Assembly (NCBI GenBank): GCA_947254205.1
Contig: CAMYCE010000046.1
Location: forward strand, 1 to 16,278
Direction: 5' to 3'
Source: an uncultured Prevotellaceae bacterium
Lineage (GTDB): Bacteria > Bacteroidota > Bacteroidia > Bacteroidales > Muribaculaceae
DNA: 16,278 bases
Part shown: positions 15,396-16,278 of the stretch, one piece after another
How positions within the stretch are numbered: position 1 is the first letter of the stretch
Layout of the letters: every line of letters begins with the position of its first letter
Made by a program: the position numbers and the translations under genes
The notes under the pieces: model-generated
The model's input: only the letters and a program-made list of their open reading frames with translations
Database searches by the model: none
Told to the model about the DNA's origin: nothing

Positions 15396-16278
15396 TAAAC
15401 AATGTGTATCAAGAGGGCGACCTCACACAAGGCAGAAACATCACTGCAGGCGGTGATATTACAGCAAGAGGAAACAGCAATGTTGATGGCAACCTTAAAG
15501 TGAAAGGTTGGGTTGATGCGCCCAATATCAAAGGGTGTGACAAGGGGCTGTTCAAGAGTGAAGACGCCCTCAATGCGGAGTACCCGAAACCTCAAAACGG
15601 CTGGTTGGCGAGAGTGGGGAACTCCTTGCCTGCCAATCTTTACAGGGGAGAAGACGGCAAGTGGGTAGCAACCGGTGGCACAAGTGGAGAGGGGAATGTG
15701 TATATCCCCGACATCCCCGACATTTCCAATCTTGAAACGAAAATTGAGAATGTGGAAAATGATGTGCTTAGACTGAAACGAGACATGCCAACTGTTGACC
15801 AGTCGTTAAGCAAAACCTCAAAAAACGCAATTTCCAACAAAGCGGTTGCGACTGCTTTAGAGGAGTTGGAGCCAAGCGATATAGACCCCACCATTGTCGT
15901 TACGGGTACAAATGTGCGCCTCACTGGTGATGGGTCAAGTGCACTCATCACTATCAAAGCCACTTTCAATGGCAAATTGATTTCAGCATTTAACTCACTT
16001 TCTGATGGTGTAATTACAACCGAGCCCGATAGCCTCACTTTTGACAATCCCAAGATTGCTTGGGGCGACCTCAAACCCTACATCAAAGAGGAAACGAAAA
16101 TTTTGAGCAGTGGCATATTGCAAATTAAAGTGACACAAACAGACGATTTGCCCGAGGGAGACAAGTACAAAATTGCCGATACCAAGCTAAATCTTGCTTT
16201 TCACAACAGAGTGTATTCTCACCCTATTTTTGCCTCTATTGATGAAACAATGGGGGGTAACGGTGATGACCCCTCGAC
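15392..16278 (+). CDS. Fibre-like structural protein (3' partial)
   Basis: The frame is open to the right edge: 295 codons, no stop. Residues 5-42 are short glycine/asparagine-rich repeats (GDLTQGRNITAGGDIT) of beta-solenoid type. About 64-95 is a PxxGWLARVG-x-SLPANLYRGEDGKW unit common in Bacteroidales phage fibres. Residues 110-133 are coiled coil. Then comes SLSKTSKNAISNKAVATALE (138-157), a variant of the ST-N-P-V-Q-N-K motif that recurs in phage fibre trimers. The rest is beta-rich. It is probably a trimeric head or tail fibre that binds the host surface or glycans. The ATGA overlap with the upstream gene supports the start. Confidence 0.72.
   Translation, partial: MINNVYQEGDLTQGRNITAGGDITARGNSNVDGNLKVKGWVDAPNIKGCDKGLFKSEDALNAEYPKPQNGWLARVGNSLPANLYRGEDGKWVATGGTSGEGNVYIPDIPDISNLETKIENVENDVLRLKRDMPTVDQSLSKTSKNAISNKAVATALEELEPSDIDPTIVVTGTNVRLTGDGSSALITIKATFNGKLISAFNSLSDGVITTEPDSLTFDNPKIAWGDLKPYIKEETKILSSGILQIKVTQTDDLPEGDKYKIADTKLNLAFHNRVYSHPIFASIDETMGGNGDDPS

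Noticed and set aside
1..16278. CRISPR arrays, tRNA or rRNA genes
   Set aside because: No spaced direct repeats, cloverleaf arms or rRNA-like stretches were seen on either strand.

Overview
The window is the virion-structure and DNA-packaging region of a tailed phage or prophage whose host is very probably a member of the Bacteroidales (Bacteroides/Prevotella group). Three things point to that host: gene leaders are A/C-rich and lack Shine-Dalgarno sequences, several sites match the Bacteroidota promoter consensus (-33 TTTG, -7 TAnnTTTG), and the capsid, portal and packaging proteins look like those of gut Bacteroidales phages (recognised from memory, not searched). No integrase, repressor or lysis gene is visible, so the window does not show whether the phage is temperate.

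Layout. At the left, on the + strand, is the 3' part of a very large polyvalent protein carrying a zincin-type HExxxH metallopeptidase motif. It is probably an internal or ejected virion protein. A portal gene follows. Next comes a leftward (- strand) packaging cassette that converges on the portal: probable small terminase, a rhomboid intramembrane protease, large terminase, and a small unknown gene. A bidirectional terminator-like hairpin separates it from the portal. Diverging from the cassette, on the + strand, are a probable scaffolding protein, the major capsid protein, a small acidic-linker protein, a probable head-tail adaptor, and the 5' part of a fibre-like protein that runs off the right edge.

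An apparently intact IS200/IS605-family element sits between the scaffold and capsid genes. It has divergent tnpA (HUH/Y1 transposase) and tnpB (RuvC-like RNA-guided nuclease) and related hairpins at both ends. It interrupts no reading frame but splits what should be one scaffold-capsid transcription unit.

The most interesting feature is the complete-looking rhomboid serine protease (HxNxxHxxxN, GMSG, late His) between the two terminase genes. It overlaps both, and the same virion locus encodes a major capsid protein with a signal-anchor-like hydrophobic N-terminus ending in a small-residue stretch. A phage-encoded intramembrane protease that processes a membrane-tethered capsid protein, or another virion protein, is a testable hypothesis. 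It is not shown by the sequence alone.
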